Position numbers and translations under genes: made by a program
Part shown: in pieces, positions 1 through 8,097 of the stretch
Layout of the letters: every line of letters starts with the position of its first letter
Position numbering within the stretch: the first letter of the stretch is position 1
Notes under the pieces: generated by a model
Databases searched by the model: none
What the model was told of the DNA's origin: nothing
Seen by the model: the letters and a program-made list of their open reading frames with translations, nothing else
Origin: CAZYTX01 sp964650485
GTDB taxonomy: Bacteria > RBG-13-61-14 > DATKZS01
Length of the DNA: 37,353 nucleotides
Direction of reading: 5' to 3'
Assembly: GCA_964650485.1 (NCBI GenBank)
Contig: CAZYTX010000033.1
Span: forward strand, 1 to 37,353

Positions 1-60
1 AAAAGAACTTGATGGTGTTCATTTGGAGGTCAGTGATGTCGGTCATGGTGGAGATCGTCG

Positions 61-343
61 GCCGGGAGAATAGAGCTTCTTATAACTTGGTGCTCTTGGT
101 GGCTCCGTGGTTTTTGGACCTGCTCGCTGCGCTCCTGCCTGCGCCGCGCCTTGGCTTGGCGCGGCAGGCAGGCGCCCACACAGCAAGCTGTGTGGGTTAC
201 CCGTTCCAAGTACTACTTGGCGGCGTGTTTTGGCGTATACGTGGGGAAACGGCGCCGGCTGCGCGTGTAAACAGTGCCGTACACAGGGGTATACGGCAAA
301 TCAAGCCGTGGTTGACGCCGTGATGCGCAAGTGCTTGAATTCA
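61..343 (+). repeat. Left arm of a 283-bp terminal inverted repeat, rich in hairpins
   Basis: The reverse complement of this segment recurs at the right edge, position 61 pairing with 37353 and 343 with 37071. The only differences I saw are a few bases near 101-106. It holds consecutive foldbacks: 134-150 with 158-172 (15 bp with a two-base bulge, loop TTGGCTT), 175-184 with 187-196 (10 bp perfect), 206-212 with 214-220 (7 bp perfect), and a TGCCGTACAC / GTATACGGCA pair near 276-299. No convincing protein is encoded; the open frames across it look like GC-rich shadows. The outer stretch with CTTGGTGCTCTTGGTG is a low-complexity motif of a kind common in environmental genomes (recollection, not checked). 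Most likely a dispersed non-coding repeat at which the assembly stopped. Confidence 0.85.
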
Positions 344-445
344 GCGGACTATGGCCTGGGGATAAAAAGTTCAGGGCCGGCGGACAATTTTCATGCCATG
401 AAATCGGTCCACGTGATCCAGGGGATTTCAGGGTCAAGTTTCTGT
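344..445. other. Short spacer between the terminal repeat and the CAP gene
   Basis: I see no gene here. A weak inverted repeat, TGAAATC (about 398-404) with GATTTCA (about 424-430), lies just beyond the stop of the minus-strand CAP gene. It could be a degenerate terminator but has no T-tract. Confidence 0.3.
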
Positions 446-1696
446 TCAGTATGCAGCGAACTCCTGGGTGACGTAGTAATGCCTTGTGCCCCTGGAGTCG
501 TCAAATGCCACGCCCACGCCCACCCTTCCCATGTGGGGGTCAATGATGACCACGCGGTGGGCGGGGCTGTGCAGCAGGTTGTTGAACGCCTGGGCCAGGT
601 CGGTGGAGAGCGCCAGGTTCTCCTTGACCTTGGCGTCTATGTCGTGTGCGCGCGCCCTTTGGGCAACGTTGCCGTTTTCGGGAGAGAGGTGTCCGAAGAA
701 GTTGTTCTCTGCCATGTCCCTGCTGTGTGCCTTTGCCATCCCGGCCAGCCGGTGATCGTGCACCACCGGCATGAGGCCTTCTTTGGCCCTCACCTGGTTT
801 ATCATCTCGACCATCAGGCGCTCGGCCTCGGCCTCGCTCTCAGGCGCGTCCTTGAAACCGGAGACCTCGAACACGCCGCTCATGGCCTTGCTTTCAAAGC
901 CCGCCTCCACCACGAGGAGCGCGGCCAGCATGGAGTCTTTGCCGCCGGCTGCCACCTCGATCCTGTAAAGTCCCGGTCCTCGGTCAAAGGTTATGTTCGA
1001 GCTGAAGGATTGCTTCTCGATACTGACCGACATCTTGTGCACCTTTCCGGATGGCTCGGTCACGTACACGTGTGGTGTGAGGGACACTGCCGTGTTCACC
1101 AGCGTGCCCTCAATCTTGTGAGTGGATTGCAGTGCCACTTTCTTGGGAAAGGGCTTGAGAACGGCCCTCCTGGACACCAGTATGACCAGGGCCACACCGA
1201 CCTTGTCCCGGGAGACCGGGGGCGCCACGCCCACTCCCATGTGTGTGACCTCGCTCTCGACCGATTCGAAGTGGAGCCTTGCTGTGGAGCGGAGGTCATC
1301 CATGGTCATGAAAGTGACGGTGCGCGCCCGCAGGGCTGTGTCGTACACCCCGTACTTTCGCATCATCCTGGACAAGAAGGGGGAGGATATGAACTCGGCC
1401 TGTCGTGAGAAGTCGGCCTGGATGAGGCCGGCAATCTCTCTGCAGACCGCGAGCAGGCGTGGGTCGAACTCCAGCTTGTGGCCGTTGTCTCCGCTTGCGT
1501 TGCCTGCGATTATGCGTGCCGCAAAGAGCTCGGCCTCGCTCGGGGTTGCCTCCACCTCGCTGCCATACTTATCCACCTCCGGCGGTGCGCCCTTTGCAGA
1601 CGCGGCATTGCTTAGAACCGCGGCGGCGAGCAGCGCGGTTGCGACAGAAAGGAGGATCACGCATGCCTTTTCCCTGATACGTCTATATATGAGCAT
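446..1696 (-). CDS. Secreted CAP/SCP-domain protein (YkwD-like)
   Basis: A 416-residue exported protein. Residues 1-34 form a signal peptide: basic MLIYRRIREK, a hydrophobic stretch, then SNAASA. The last 130 or so residues are a CAP domain, with MINQVRAKEGLMPVVHDHRL, the helix SRDMAENNFFGHLSPENG, AFNNLLHSPAHRVVIIDP and a YYVTQEFA end, the usual order in bacterial YkwD-type proteins. Residues about 55-180 have a similar helical layout and may be a second, degenerate CAP domain; residues about 190-270 look like a beta-rich spacer. Bacterial CAP domains are extracellular but mostly of unknown activity. The ATG at 1696 follows an AAAGGA ribosome site and lies 27 bp after mutM, so it is probably the last gene of the tsaD operon. 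Confidence 0.8.
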   Translation of the reverse strand: MLIYRRIREKACVILLSVATALLAAAVLSNAASAKGAPPEVDKYGSEVEATPSEAELFAARIIAGNASGDNGHKLEFDPRLLAVCREIAGLIQADFSRQAEFISSPFLSRMMRKYGVYDTALRARTVTFMTMDDLRSTARLHFESVESEVTHMGVGVAPPVSRDKVGVALVILVSRRAVLKPFPKKVALQSTHKIEGTLVNTAVSLTPHVYVTEPSGKVHKMSVSIEKQSFSSNITFDRGPGLYRIEVAAGGKDSMLAALLVVEAGFESKAMSGVFEVSGFKDAPESEAEAERLMVEMINQVRAKEGLMPVVHDHRLAGMAKAHSRDMAENNFFGHLSPENGNVAQRARAHDIDAKVKENLALSTDLAQAFNNLLHSPAHRVVIIDPHMGRVGVGVAFDDSRGTRHYYVTQEFAAY

Positions 1697-1723
1697 GAAC
1701 TTTTCCTTTAACCTCTTTTCGGG

Positions 1724-2545
1724 CTACCTCTGGCAGCCGGGGCAGAAAAAGGCGCTCCTCCCGGATATGACCGCCCTTTGTATTATGGACCCGCACCGGG
1801 CGCAAGCAAGGCCCTCCCTGCCGTACACCTTGAGCCGGTCCTGGAAGCCGCCGCTTCTTCCCTGGTCCCAATGGTAGTCGCTTATGGTGCATCCTTTCAA
1901 CTCGATGGACTTTTTGAGCACCTTTTTGATCGAGCTTGCGAGGGCGCCCGCCTCCAGCGCGGACAGGGAGCCGGCCGGCCGGGTCGGGCGCACCCCTGCT
2001 GCAAAGCATGCCTCGTCAGAGTAGATGTTGCCCACGCCTGCAACCGCCCCCTGCGAGAGCAGTATTGACTTTAGGGCTGCCCTGCGCCCGGCAAGGCCAT
2101 TGAAAAGGCGCGGGCCGTTAAAAGAGCGCGCGAGCGGCTCCGGGCCGAGCTTGGCAAGAGCGGGGTGAGGCCCGTCCGGGCCGGTGAGCATCAGTCGGCC
2201 GAAGGTGCGCGGGTCGGCCAGCACCAGGTCCCCCTTGGAAAGTCCAATGACCAGGTGGGTGTGGGCCGGAAGTTTTTCGCCATGCTTTGTAAAGAATAGC
2301 GAGCCGGTCATGCCGAAGTGCACCAGGAGCAGCTCTGCTCGGGAGAGCTCGAACTTGAGGTACTTGCCCCTCCTCGAAAGCCCCTGGATCTTGCGGCCCA
2401 GGAGCCTGCTCCTAAAGTCCCTCGCGGAAACGGTGTCCCTTAAGAGCCTCGACTCCCTCTTCACCCACACGCTTTTAATGAACCTCTGCACTACCATGGG
2501 CTCGAGGCAGCGCCGTATGGTCTCGACCTCTGGCAGCTCAGGCAC
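1724..2545 (-). CDS. mutM: Formamidopyrimidine-DNA glycosylase
   Basis: Base-excision repair enzyme that removes 8-oxoguanine and formamidopyrimidines and nicks the strand. I start it at the GTG at 2545, because the mature enzyme must begin with the catalytic proline: this start gives (M)PELPEVETIRR, with Pro2 and Glu3 in place. That makes 273 residues, normal for the family. Lys61 in RRGKYLKF matches the conserved active-site lysine. The helix-two-turn-helix is visible as LLSQGAVAGVGNIYSDEA, and the C-terminal zinc finger as CARCG...FFCPGCQ. The start lies inside the last codons of rsmA (8-bp overlap), so translation is probably coupled. A longer reading from 2578 would bury the catalytic proline and is unlikely. 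Confidence 0.96.
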   Translation of the reverse strand: MPELPEVETIRRCLEPMVVQRFIKSVWVKRESRLLRDTVSARDFRSRLLGRKIQGLSRRGKYLKFELSRAELLLVHFGMTGSLFFTKHGEKLPAHTHLVIGLSKGDLVLADPRTFGRLMLTGPDGPHPALAKLGPEPLARSFNGPRLFNGLAGRRAALKSILLSQGAVAGVGNIYSDEACFAAGVRPTRPAGSLSALEAGALASSIKKVLKKSIELKGCTISDYHWDQGRSGGFQDRLKVYGREGLACARCGSIIQRAVISGRSAFFCPGCQR

Positions 2546-3383
2546 CTTTTGCCCCCATCTCGGAAAGAGCGTTAGCAAGCTGAGCGAACCCCTCCACGCT
2601 CACCGTCTCCGGCCTCCGGTGGGGGCTTATCCCCGCCTTCTCAAGGCACTCCTTCACCGCATTTTCGGAGAGGCCCAGGTCTTTGCCTGAAAAGGAGTTC
2701 TTCAGCTTCTTGCGCCTCTTTGAAAACGCGGCCCTGACAACCCTCCTGAAAAGCTCCATGTCCGCCACCTCGGCCCTGGGGTGCTCCAGCATGGTGATCC
2801 TCACCAGGGCCGAGTCCACCTTTGGCACGGGCGAGAAAGCCTCGCGGCCCACCCGGAGGGCGATCTCAGTGTCAGCCTTGATCCGGGTCAGCACCGCGAG
2901 GATTCCGTAAGGCTTCTTGCCGGGCGCTGCGCAGACCCTTTCCGCGACCTCCTTCTGCAAAAGGAGCAGGAGCTCGGAGAAGACGTCCGGGGTTTCGAGC
3001 AACTTGAAGAGCACTGGGGTGCTGATGTTGTAGGGGAGGTTGGCCACTACTTTCAGCTTTTCACCCTGGTTTACAAGCCCGCTAAAGTCGAGCTCGAGCG
3101 CGTCCGCCTCGATCACTTCGATGTTCTCTGCCTTGATCTCGGCCTTCATCACGGCGCCCAGCTCGTGCTCGATCTCGATGGCGATCACCTTTTTGGCGGC
3201 CTTTACCAGGTGGCGGGTGAGGTTTCCCGGCCCCGGCCCTATCTCGACCACGGTCTCCTGCGGGTCTACACCCGCCTCTCTCACGATGTCTTTCAGCACG
3301 GACTCTCGCACCAGGAAGTTCTGCCCCCTGCCCTTTCTGGGCCTGTACCCGTACTCTCTCAGAATCTGCCTGGTGCTCTTCAT
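2538..3383 (-). CDS. rsmA: 16S rRNA adenine N6,N6-dimethyltransferase
   Basis: KsgA/RsmA dimethylates two adjacent adenines in the 3'-terminal hairpin of 16S rRNA late in small-subunit assembly. Motifs in order: GRGQNFLV near the N-terminus, the SAM-binding VEIGPGPGNLT, an acidic EIEHELG (end of strand 2), and the catalytic NLPYNIS. The C-terminal helical domain contains FSKRRKKLKNSF and ends at 281 residues, typical length. The ATG at 3383 shares one base with the tsaD stop (TAATG); an in-frame extension upstream lies wholly inside tsaD and lacks family similarity, so I reject it. The tsaD-rsmA-mutM order groups RNA modification with DNA repair in one transcript. Confidence 0.96.
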   Translation of the reverse strand: MKSTRQILREYGYRPRKGRGQNFLVRESVLKDIVREAGVDPQETVVEIGPGPGNLTRHLVKAAKKVIAIEIEHELGAVMKAEIKAENIEVIEADALELDFSGLVNQGEKLKVVANLPYNISTPVLFKLLETPDVFSELLLLLQKEVAERVCAAPGKKPYGILAVLTRIKADTEIALRVGREAFSPVPKVDSALVRITMLEHPRAEVADMELFRRVVRAAFSKRRKKLKNSFSGKDLGLSENAVKECLEKAGISPHRRPETVSVEGFAQLANALSEMGAKGA

Positions 3384-4384
3384 TACAGGGGCCACCTCGG
3401 TCTGGGCGAGATGTCGAGCCCGTGGCTCTGCCCGGCCGAGAGCATCCTGTGTCCCGCCGCGGCGATCATGGCGGCGTTGTCGGTGCACAGCCTTATCCTT
3501 GGGAAAATAACCTTTATGCCTGTTTCCTCCGATGCCCGGGCGAACTCCTGTCTCAGCCTCTGGTTTGCCGCCACTCCGCCGGAGACCACCACCTGGCCTG
3601 ACCCCTGCTTTTCCGCGGCCCGCATGGTCTTTTGCACCAGCACATCAACCACCGCGGCCTGGAAGGACGCGGCCAGGTCCGCGCGCTCTTTCTCCGAGCG
3701 GCCCGACCTCTCCCAGAATTTCAGCACTGCGGTCTTAAGCCCTGAGAAGCTGAAGTCCCATCCCGGCCGGTCAGTGAGAGGCCTTGGCAGGCCCACCGCG
3801 TTCTCGTCCCCTTTCTTTGCAAGCTCCTGTATCTCGCGGCCGCCTGGGTAGGGCAAGTCCAGAATCCTGGCGCACTTGTCAAATGCCTCGCCCGCGGCGT
3901 CGTCCAGGGTCTGGCCGAGCTGGGTGTAGCTGCCGGGCGAGTGGACCTGGTACAGGGCGGTGTGGCCGCCCGAGACCACCAGGCCCAGGTGGGGCAACGA
4001 GGGCGGCGCCTGTGAGTCATCCACCAGTATGGCGCTCAGGTGCCCGTCCAGGTGGTTCACCCCAACCATGGGTATGCCCCTTCCCAAAGCTATGCCCTTG
4101 GCCGCGGAAAGGCCCACTAAAAGACACACCACCAGGCCCGGGCCAGCGGTCACGGCCACACCGTCCACGTCTTCCATCTTAGCGCCCGCCCTGGAAAGAG
4201 CCTCCCTGACAAGGGGCATGATCGTCTCCACGTGGGCACGGGCCGCCAGCTCCGGCACCACCCCGCCGTAGCCGGCGTGGACCTCGTCCTGGCTCGCTAC
4301 CACGTCCGAGAGCACTTTGCTCCCGTCCTCGACCAGGGCGACCGCGGTCTCGTCACAGGAGGTCTCTATGCCAAGTACCAACAT
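3383..4384 (-). CDS. tsaD: tRNA threonylcarbamoyladenosine transferase subunit TsaD
   Basis: Catalytic subunit that moves the threonylcarbamoyl group to A37 of ANN-decoding tRNAs, working with TsaB, TsaC and TsaE (none of which is in this window). The N-terminus LVLGIETSCDETAVA is diagnostic of the Gcp/TsaD ATPase fold. Counting from the ATG at 4384, the metal-binding histidines of NHLDGHL fall at residues 111 and 115, the positions known for the E. coli enzyme. Other family motifs are GGHTALY, DDAAGEAFDK and VVSGGVAANQRLR. A TTG one codon upstream is possible, but the ATG is preferred. It is the first gene of the minus-strand operon, after a leader that carries two strong hairpins (4411-4454). 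Confidence 0.96.
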   Translation of the reverse strand: MLVLGIETSCDETAVALVEDGSKVLSDVVASQDEVHAGYGGVVPELAARAHVETIMPLVREALSRAGAKMEDVDGVAVTAGPGLVVCLLVGLSAAKGIALGRGIPMVGVNHLDGHLSAILVDDSQAPPSLPHLGLVVSGGHTALYQVHSPGSYTQLGQTLDDAAGEAFDKCARILDLPYPGGREIQELAKKGDENAVGLPRPLTDRPGWDFSFSGLKTAVLKFWERSGRSEKERADLAASFQAAVVDVLVQKTMRAAEKQGSGQVVVSGGVAANQRLRQEFARASEETGIKVIFPRIRLCTDNAAMIAAAGHRMLSAGQSHGLDISPRPRWPL

Positions 4385-4410
4385 CAATCTTCACTTGCCA
4401 TATTTTTAAC

Positions 4411-4466
4411 GCCCCGGCAAGCCGGGGCCAGGAAAAGCGCAGGCAAGCCCGCGCACTCCCAAATGG
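4411..4466 (-). repeat. Tandem GGCTTG-loop hairpins (dispersed repeat, copy 1)
   Basis: Two foldbacks lie side by side in the tsaD leader. GCCCCGGC-AA-GCCGGGGC (4411-4428) is perfect over 8 bp. The second spans 4437-4454 with one G-T pair. Read on the minus strand, the second is framed by TTTGGGAGTGCG and CGCTTTTC, the same frame as the hairpin at 29756-29788 on the plus strand. The TTTT after the stem would also suit a weak minus-strand terminator. Confidence 0.6.
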
Positions 4467-4563
4467 AAAAGACACGCGGATACTGATTGATTACCAGGTT
4501 AGTCGCAAACCGGGAGGGAGTAAAGCCTCCCGCAAAGCCTTAATCCATCCGTATCCTGGCTGC

Positions 4564-4592
4564 TTGACACCCTATCACCCCAAAGTTAACAT
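4564..4592 (+). promoter_or_regulatory. Sigma-70-type promoter for tatB-tatC
   Basis: TTGACA (4564-4569), a 17-bp spacer and TAACAT (4587-4592). Initiation about 7 bp downstream would fall at about 4599, essentially at the tatB start codon, predicting a leaderless or nearly leaderless mRNA. Confidence 0.65.
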
Positions 4593-4600
4593 ACGTCTTG

Positions 4601-4984
4601 ATGACGCTTGGACTGGGATACGCTGAAATAGCGATAATACTGGTGCTCGCCCTCATCGTGGTCGGGCCGCGCAGGCTTCCCGATCTCATGCGCAACATGG
4701 GAAAGATCATGGGCCAGCTCCGGAGGGCATCGGACGAACTCAGGCGCGAGGTGCTCTTTTCAGAGGAGATAAACCAGGTAAAGGACACTGTGAGGGACGC
4801 CATAGACCCGACCGATATTCCCGAGGTCCCGCCAAAGCTCCGCACAAAGTCGCGCGCGGAAAAGCAGGATACCGAGCAGGCATCGGATCAGGAATCGCCT
4901 CCTTCAAAAGAGTCCGGGACTGATGACTCGTCCGCTCCCGAGGCCGCTCCCGCGGAACAGGAAGAGCCCGCTGATGGCCGGTGA
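4601..4984 (+). CDS. tatB: Sec-independent protein translocase subunit TatB (TatA/B family)
   Basis: A 127-residue single-span membrane protein of the twin-arginine export system, which moves folded proteins across the inner membrane. It begins with a membrane helix, LGYAEIAIILVLALIVVGP, followed by the family hinge GPRRLPDL and the amphipathic helix MRNMGKIMGQLRRASDELRR. The long acidic, low-complexity tail (EEPADGR at the end) is usual for TatB. The ATG at 4601 is the only start that preserves the membrane helix; a TTG one codon earlier is the alternative. No Shine-Dalgarno sequence is visible and the promoter lies right against the start. It overlaps tatC by 11 bp. TatA versus TatB cannot be settled by eye; pairing with tatC and the length favour TatB. 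Confidence 0.88.
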   Translation: MTLGLGYAEIAIILVLALIVVGPRRLPDLMRNMGKIMGQLRRASDELRREVLFSEEINQVKDTVRDAIDPTDIPEVPPKLRTKSRAEKQDTEQASDQESPPSKESGTDDSSAPEAAPAEQEEPADGR

Positions 4985-5813
4985 GAAGGAGCAGTCCGGC
5001 GGCGAGGACCGCCCCCCCAAAGACGAGGCCGGAGCAAAGAAGAAGCTGGACAAGGACGAAGAGCTCTTCGGAAAGATGACTTTTATCGAGCACCTGGAGG
5101 AGCTGCGCTACAGGTTAATCGTCACCGTGCTCACCTTTGCCTGCTGCTTCATCGTTATCTACGCCTCATCCATCGAGACCATAAAGTATTATTTCACCCT
5201 GCCGCTTCTGGATGTGCTGGAGAAGCTGGACTCGAGCCTCATATACACCGGCATGGCCGAAGGTTTCCTGTTCGAGCTCAAGCTCTCCGCGGTGGCCGCC
5301 CTGTTCGTGTCCAGTTCCATGATATTCTACCAGTTCTGGGCCTTCGTGGCCCCGGGCCTTTACAAGAAGGAGAAGTACTACGCCGGCCCCTTTATCATCT
5401 CGTCCACGTTCTTCTTCAGCGCGGGGGCGGCCTTTTTCTACTTCATTGTCTTCCCCATTGCCGCGGACTTCTTCTCCACGTTCGCAGCGGAGGGCCAGAT
5501 CGAGTGGAAGCCCCGGCTCTCCGAGGTGTTCTCCTTCGTGATGATGCTGATGATAGCCTTCGGTCTGGTTTTCGAGCTGCCGGTGGTCACTTTTATCCTG
5601 GCCAGGCTGCGCATCATAAGCGCGGCATTCCTGAACAAAAACAGGAAGTACGCCATCTTGATAATGGTCACAATGGCGGCTTTCTTCACGCCCCCGGACC
5701 TCATCTCCCAGGCGCTCCTGGCAGGTCCCATGTGGGTGCTCTACGAGCTCTCGGTCCTGGTCACATGGATCTTCGGGCCAAGACCTAAGGGCGATGAGGA
5801 TGAAGACTCCTAG
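4974..5813 (+). CDS. tatC: Sec-independent protein translocase subunit TatC
   Basis: Multi-span receptor of the Tat system that recognises the twin-arginine signal. After a charged N-terminal extension of about 30 residues comes the hallmark MTFIEHLEELRYRLI, then six hydrophobic segments. Family motifs include FYQFWAFVAPGLYKKEK, the conserved FELP after helix 4, and FTPPDLISQ near helix 5. The C-terminus is acidic. I start at ATG 4974, inside the end of tatB, rather than at an upstream ATG that would add a proline-arginine-rich segment. The DUF362 protein at 35905 has a twin-arginine signal and is a plausible substrate. Confidence 0.95.
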   Translation: MAGEKEQSGGEDRPPKDEAGAKKKLDKDEELFGKMTFIEHLEELRYRLIVTVLTFACCFIVIYASSIETIKYYFTLPLLDVLEKLDSSLIYTGMAEGFLFELKLSAVAALFVSSSMIFYQFWAFVAPGLYKKEKYYAGPFIISSTFFFSAGAAFFYFIVFPIAADFFSTFAAEGQIEWKPRLSEVFSFVMMLMIAFGLVFELPVVTFILARLRIISAAFLNKNRKYAILIMVTMAAFFTPPDLISQALLAGPMWVLYELSVLVTWIFGPRPKGDEDEDS

Positions 5814-5865
5814 ACCGCTTTTGCCGGGGGGGGCCGTTAAAATCTTTTTAAATCGGGGATTGAAG

Positions 5866-6222
5866 ATGTCCACATTATTTATCCGTATTTCCCTTCTTGC
5901 GGTCCTGGCTTGTCCGCTGGGGCCCGCGGCACGGGCGGACATGGTGGCTGAGAGCTACGAAGAGGGCGACTTCAGGCTGGCAGATTCCAGGAGCGTGGCG
6001 GACATACTGGTTGATCCAGGCGACATCGGTCCAAAGACATATGCCAGGGTGTTCGAGTTCCTCCTGCACCTGAAAGCCAACCACCTATGGCCGGCCATGC
6101 ACAAATGCACCCGGGCCTTCAACTACTATTTTCTTTCCGGGGAGGAGGAGAAAAAGCGCACCGGCGGCTCGGGCGTCTATTACCACGTCTCCTACTGGTG
6201 ACCGCCCCACGACTACTTGTGG
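5866..6222 (+). pseudogene. Decayed GH115 family (xylan alpha-1,2-glucuronidase) remnant
   Basis: An intact signal peptide (MSTLFIRISLLAVLACPLG) is followed by isolated GH115 motifs with everything between them missing: RSVADILVDPGD from the N-terminal domain, ARVFEFLLHLKANHLWPAMH from the catalytic barrel, then GGSGVYYHVSYW from much later in the protein. An in-frame TGA at 6199-6201 interrupts the text, but the same frame continues with PPHDYLW, as in intact GH115 proteins, so the stop probably replaced a glycine codon (GGA to TGA). Similarity ends abruptly at 6222, where a minus-strand lipocalin-like remnant begins. Intact GH115 enzymes exceed 800 residues; about 118 codons remain here. 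Family assignment is from remembered motifs. Confidence 0.72.
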
Positions 6223-6352
6223 CGCTCATGTTCCCGTGCCGGTCAAGGATGAACCCGCCCACCGGACTCTCGCCCCACGGGTAGAGCTTATTGCCGTCCG
6301 AGGTCTCGAAAAATTAATCCGCCAGCCTCCAGGTCCCTGCTATTTTTTCCAT
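6221..6352 (-). pseudogene. Lipocalin-like protein remnant (N-terminal fragment)
   Basis: Read on the minus strand from an ATG at 6352, the sequence gives MEKIAGTWRLAD, a TAA at 6316-6314, then FFETSDGNKLYPWGESPVGG and ILDRHGNMSA. This matches the opening of small lipocalin-like proteins (GTWRLVS...YPFG.DPVG....DG.MSA pattern). The stop probably replaces a tyrosine codon. The fragment keeps about 44 codons and ends exactly where the GH115 remnant on the other strand ends, so one deletion seems to have fused two convergent genes. A ribosome site (GGAAAG) before the ATG supports the start. Confidence 0.6.
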
Positions 6353-6442
6353 CTCTTGCTTTCCTGTACCCCCCGTGGTCCTTAGCGCAGGTTTATAGCC
6401 TTTTAACACCGGACTGGAAAGTGGTATGATGGGGAGCGAGAA

Positions 6443-8062
6443 ATGAAGCGAGGTATGCAAATTTTTATTGGCGCGGTTTTTTTTGTGCTCATTTTTTCGG
6501 CGCCGGCCGGCGCCGCTCGGAGCGCAGAGCAGGCCCCCTTCATTCCCATGCCTGTCAGCTACGAGCCCCTGCCGGGGCGGTTTGATTTGAAAAGCAGCAC
6601 GGACATGGTGATTCCTGAAAACTCTGATCAATCGTGGATGAAAGCCGCCCGCATCTTCGCGCGCAAGCTGAAGCAGCGCTTCAGGGTGTCCCTGGACATC
6701 AAAATCGCGGGGAGGGGCGCATCCGGTAAAAATGGCGGCATCTTTATAAGACGTGTCCCGGCTGAAAAGTTGCAGGGAGAAGAAGGCTACCAGATGGAGG
6801 CGACAGAATCCGTATTGATCCGGGTTTCCACCAGCCACGGCCTGCACAACGCACTGATGACTGTGCTGTGGATGATTGACCCGTCCTCGGCAAGTACCCC
6901 CGCATGCAGGATCATTGACTACCCGCGCTTTGCCTGGCGCGGGATCATGCTCGACACCTCGCGGACCTTCATCCCGCCGGACAAGATTATGCAGTATATA
7001 GACCTCGCCTCCGAGCTGAAGGTGAACGTCATGCACCTGCACCTGACCGACGACCAGGGCTGGCGCCTGGAGAGCAAGGTCTTCCCCGGGCTCCACCGGA
7101 CAGGCGGGGTACTGGAGCCGCTGTCCGAGCGCAAGCTCGATGCTCTCGACGACCACGGCTGGGGCCGGGGCAACAGGGGCTATTACACCCGGGATGAGGT
7201 CCGGGAGATCATCTCTTTTGCAGGTGAGCGTCACGTGATGGTGGTCCCGGAGATAGACGTGCCCGGCCACAGCTCGGCCATGCTCGCCGCTTATCCTGAT
7301 CTTTCGTGTTCGGGAGAGGGCGCCCCGGTTCGGAGGGACCTTGTCTTCATCCCCTGGATATACAGGAGTGCATTGTGTCCCGGCAAGGAAGAGGTGTACG
7401 AGTTTTTGGACAAGCTCCTGGCCGAGGTCGCCTCGCTGTTCCCGGCTCCCTACGTCCACCTTGGCGGCGACGAGGTGGCTGCAAGCGACTGGCTCGACTA
7501 CCCGCCCAACCGCGAGCTCATGCAGGAGCACGGCCTTTCGGGCCTGGCCGGGCTGCAAAGCTACTTCATGGAGCGGGCGGATGAGATACTCGCAAGGCAC
7601 GGCAAGACCATGATCGCCTGGGACGAGACAACGGACTATGCACCAAAGGGATCGGTGGTGCAGGCGTGGCGAAAGCGCAAGTTCGCGAGGGAGGCTGCTG
7701 AGAGGGGCAACGACACCATCGTATCTCTTTTCACTCCCCACTACGTGAACTACCCCTTTTTCATCCACACCATGAAGGCCATCTATTCTTTCCAGCACGC
7801 GCCCGCGGGCCTCTCCCCGGGGCTGTCCGATCGCGTGCTAGGGGGCGAGGCCTGCCTGTGGGGCGTGCAGCCCGACATGGACAACATTGACAGGAAGCTG
7901 TTTCCCCGGGTCATCGCCAATGCCGAGGCCCTGTGGTCGCATCCCGGTCAAAAGGACTGGGAGAGCTTCCTGGAGAGGCTTGACCGGGTGGAGGAGGGCT
8001 TTTCCAAAAGGGGCGTCGAGTTCGGGAATACCTGGGCGCGCATGTTCTCGATGTCTCGGTGA
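6443..8062 (+). CDS. Secreted beta-N-acetylhexosaminidase, glycoside hydrolase family 20
   Basis: A 539-residue enzyme predicted to release terminal N-acetylglucosamine or N-acetylgalactosamine from chitin fragments, peptidoglycan or glycans. Residues 1-24 are a signal peptide ending PAGA. An N-terminal GH20b-type domain (about 35-155) carries YQMEA and HGLHNALMTVLWMI. The catalytic barrel starts at about 160 with YPRFAWRGIMLDTSR, followed by MHLHLTDDQGWRLE and PEIDVPGH. The catalytic pair is Asp343-Glu344 in HLGGDEV, as in substrate-assisted GH20 enzymes. The usual C-terminal tryptophan motif appears as GGEACLWG. The ATG follows GGGGAGCGAG. It sits alone, next to the GH115 remnant, suggesting a former glycan-degradation locus. 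Confidence 0.93.
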   Translation: MKRGMQIFIGAVFFVLIFSAPAGAARSAEQAPFIPMPVSYEPLPGRFDLKSSTDMVIPENSDQSWMKAARIFARKLKQRFRVSLDIKIAGRGASGKNGGIFIRRVPAEKLQGEEGYQMEATESVLIRVSTSHGLHNALMTVLWMIDPSSASTPACRIIDYPRFAWRGIMLDTSRTFIPPDKIMQYIDLASELKVNVMHLHLTDDQGWRLESKVFPGLHRTGGVLEPLSERKLDALDDHGWGRGNRGYYTRDEVREIISFAGERHVMVVPEIDVPGHSSAMLAAYPDLSCSGEGAPVRRDLVFIPWIYRSALCPGKEEVYEFLDKLLAEVASLFPAPYVHLGGDEVAASDWLDYPPNRELMQEHGLSGLAGLQSYFMERADEILARHGKTMIAWDETTDYAPKGSVVQAWRKRKFAREAAERGNDTIVSLFTPHYVNYPFFIHTMKAIYSFQHAPAGLSPGLSDRVLGGEACLWGVQPDMDNIDRKLFPRVIANAEALWSHPGQKDWESFLERLDRVEEGFSKRGVEFGNTWARMFSMSR

Positions 8063-8097
8063 AAAAAACGCAGGGAATAGTATTAGCCCCGGCCGCC

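Noticed and set aside
1..60. Possible gene end or start at the left edge (a minus-strand ATG at 46 giving MTDITDLQMNTIKFF, or a plus-strand frame ending ELDGVHLEVSDVG...)
   Set aside because: Only 15-23 codons are inside the window, there is no ribosome site, and the two readings exclude each other.
107..1408. Long plus-strand open frame through the left repeat and antisense to the CAP gene
   Set aside because: Its 3' part is the complement of a convincing CAP-domain gene and its N-terminal part is repeat sequence; the product has no recognisable domain and a histidine/valine-rich shadow composition.
6314..7798. 494-codon minus-strand open frame opposite the GH20 gene
   Set aside because: It is antisense to a complete GH20 enzyme; only its last dozen codons matter, as the start of the lipocalin-like remnant, and that has its own ATG.
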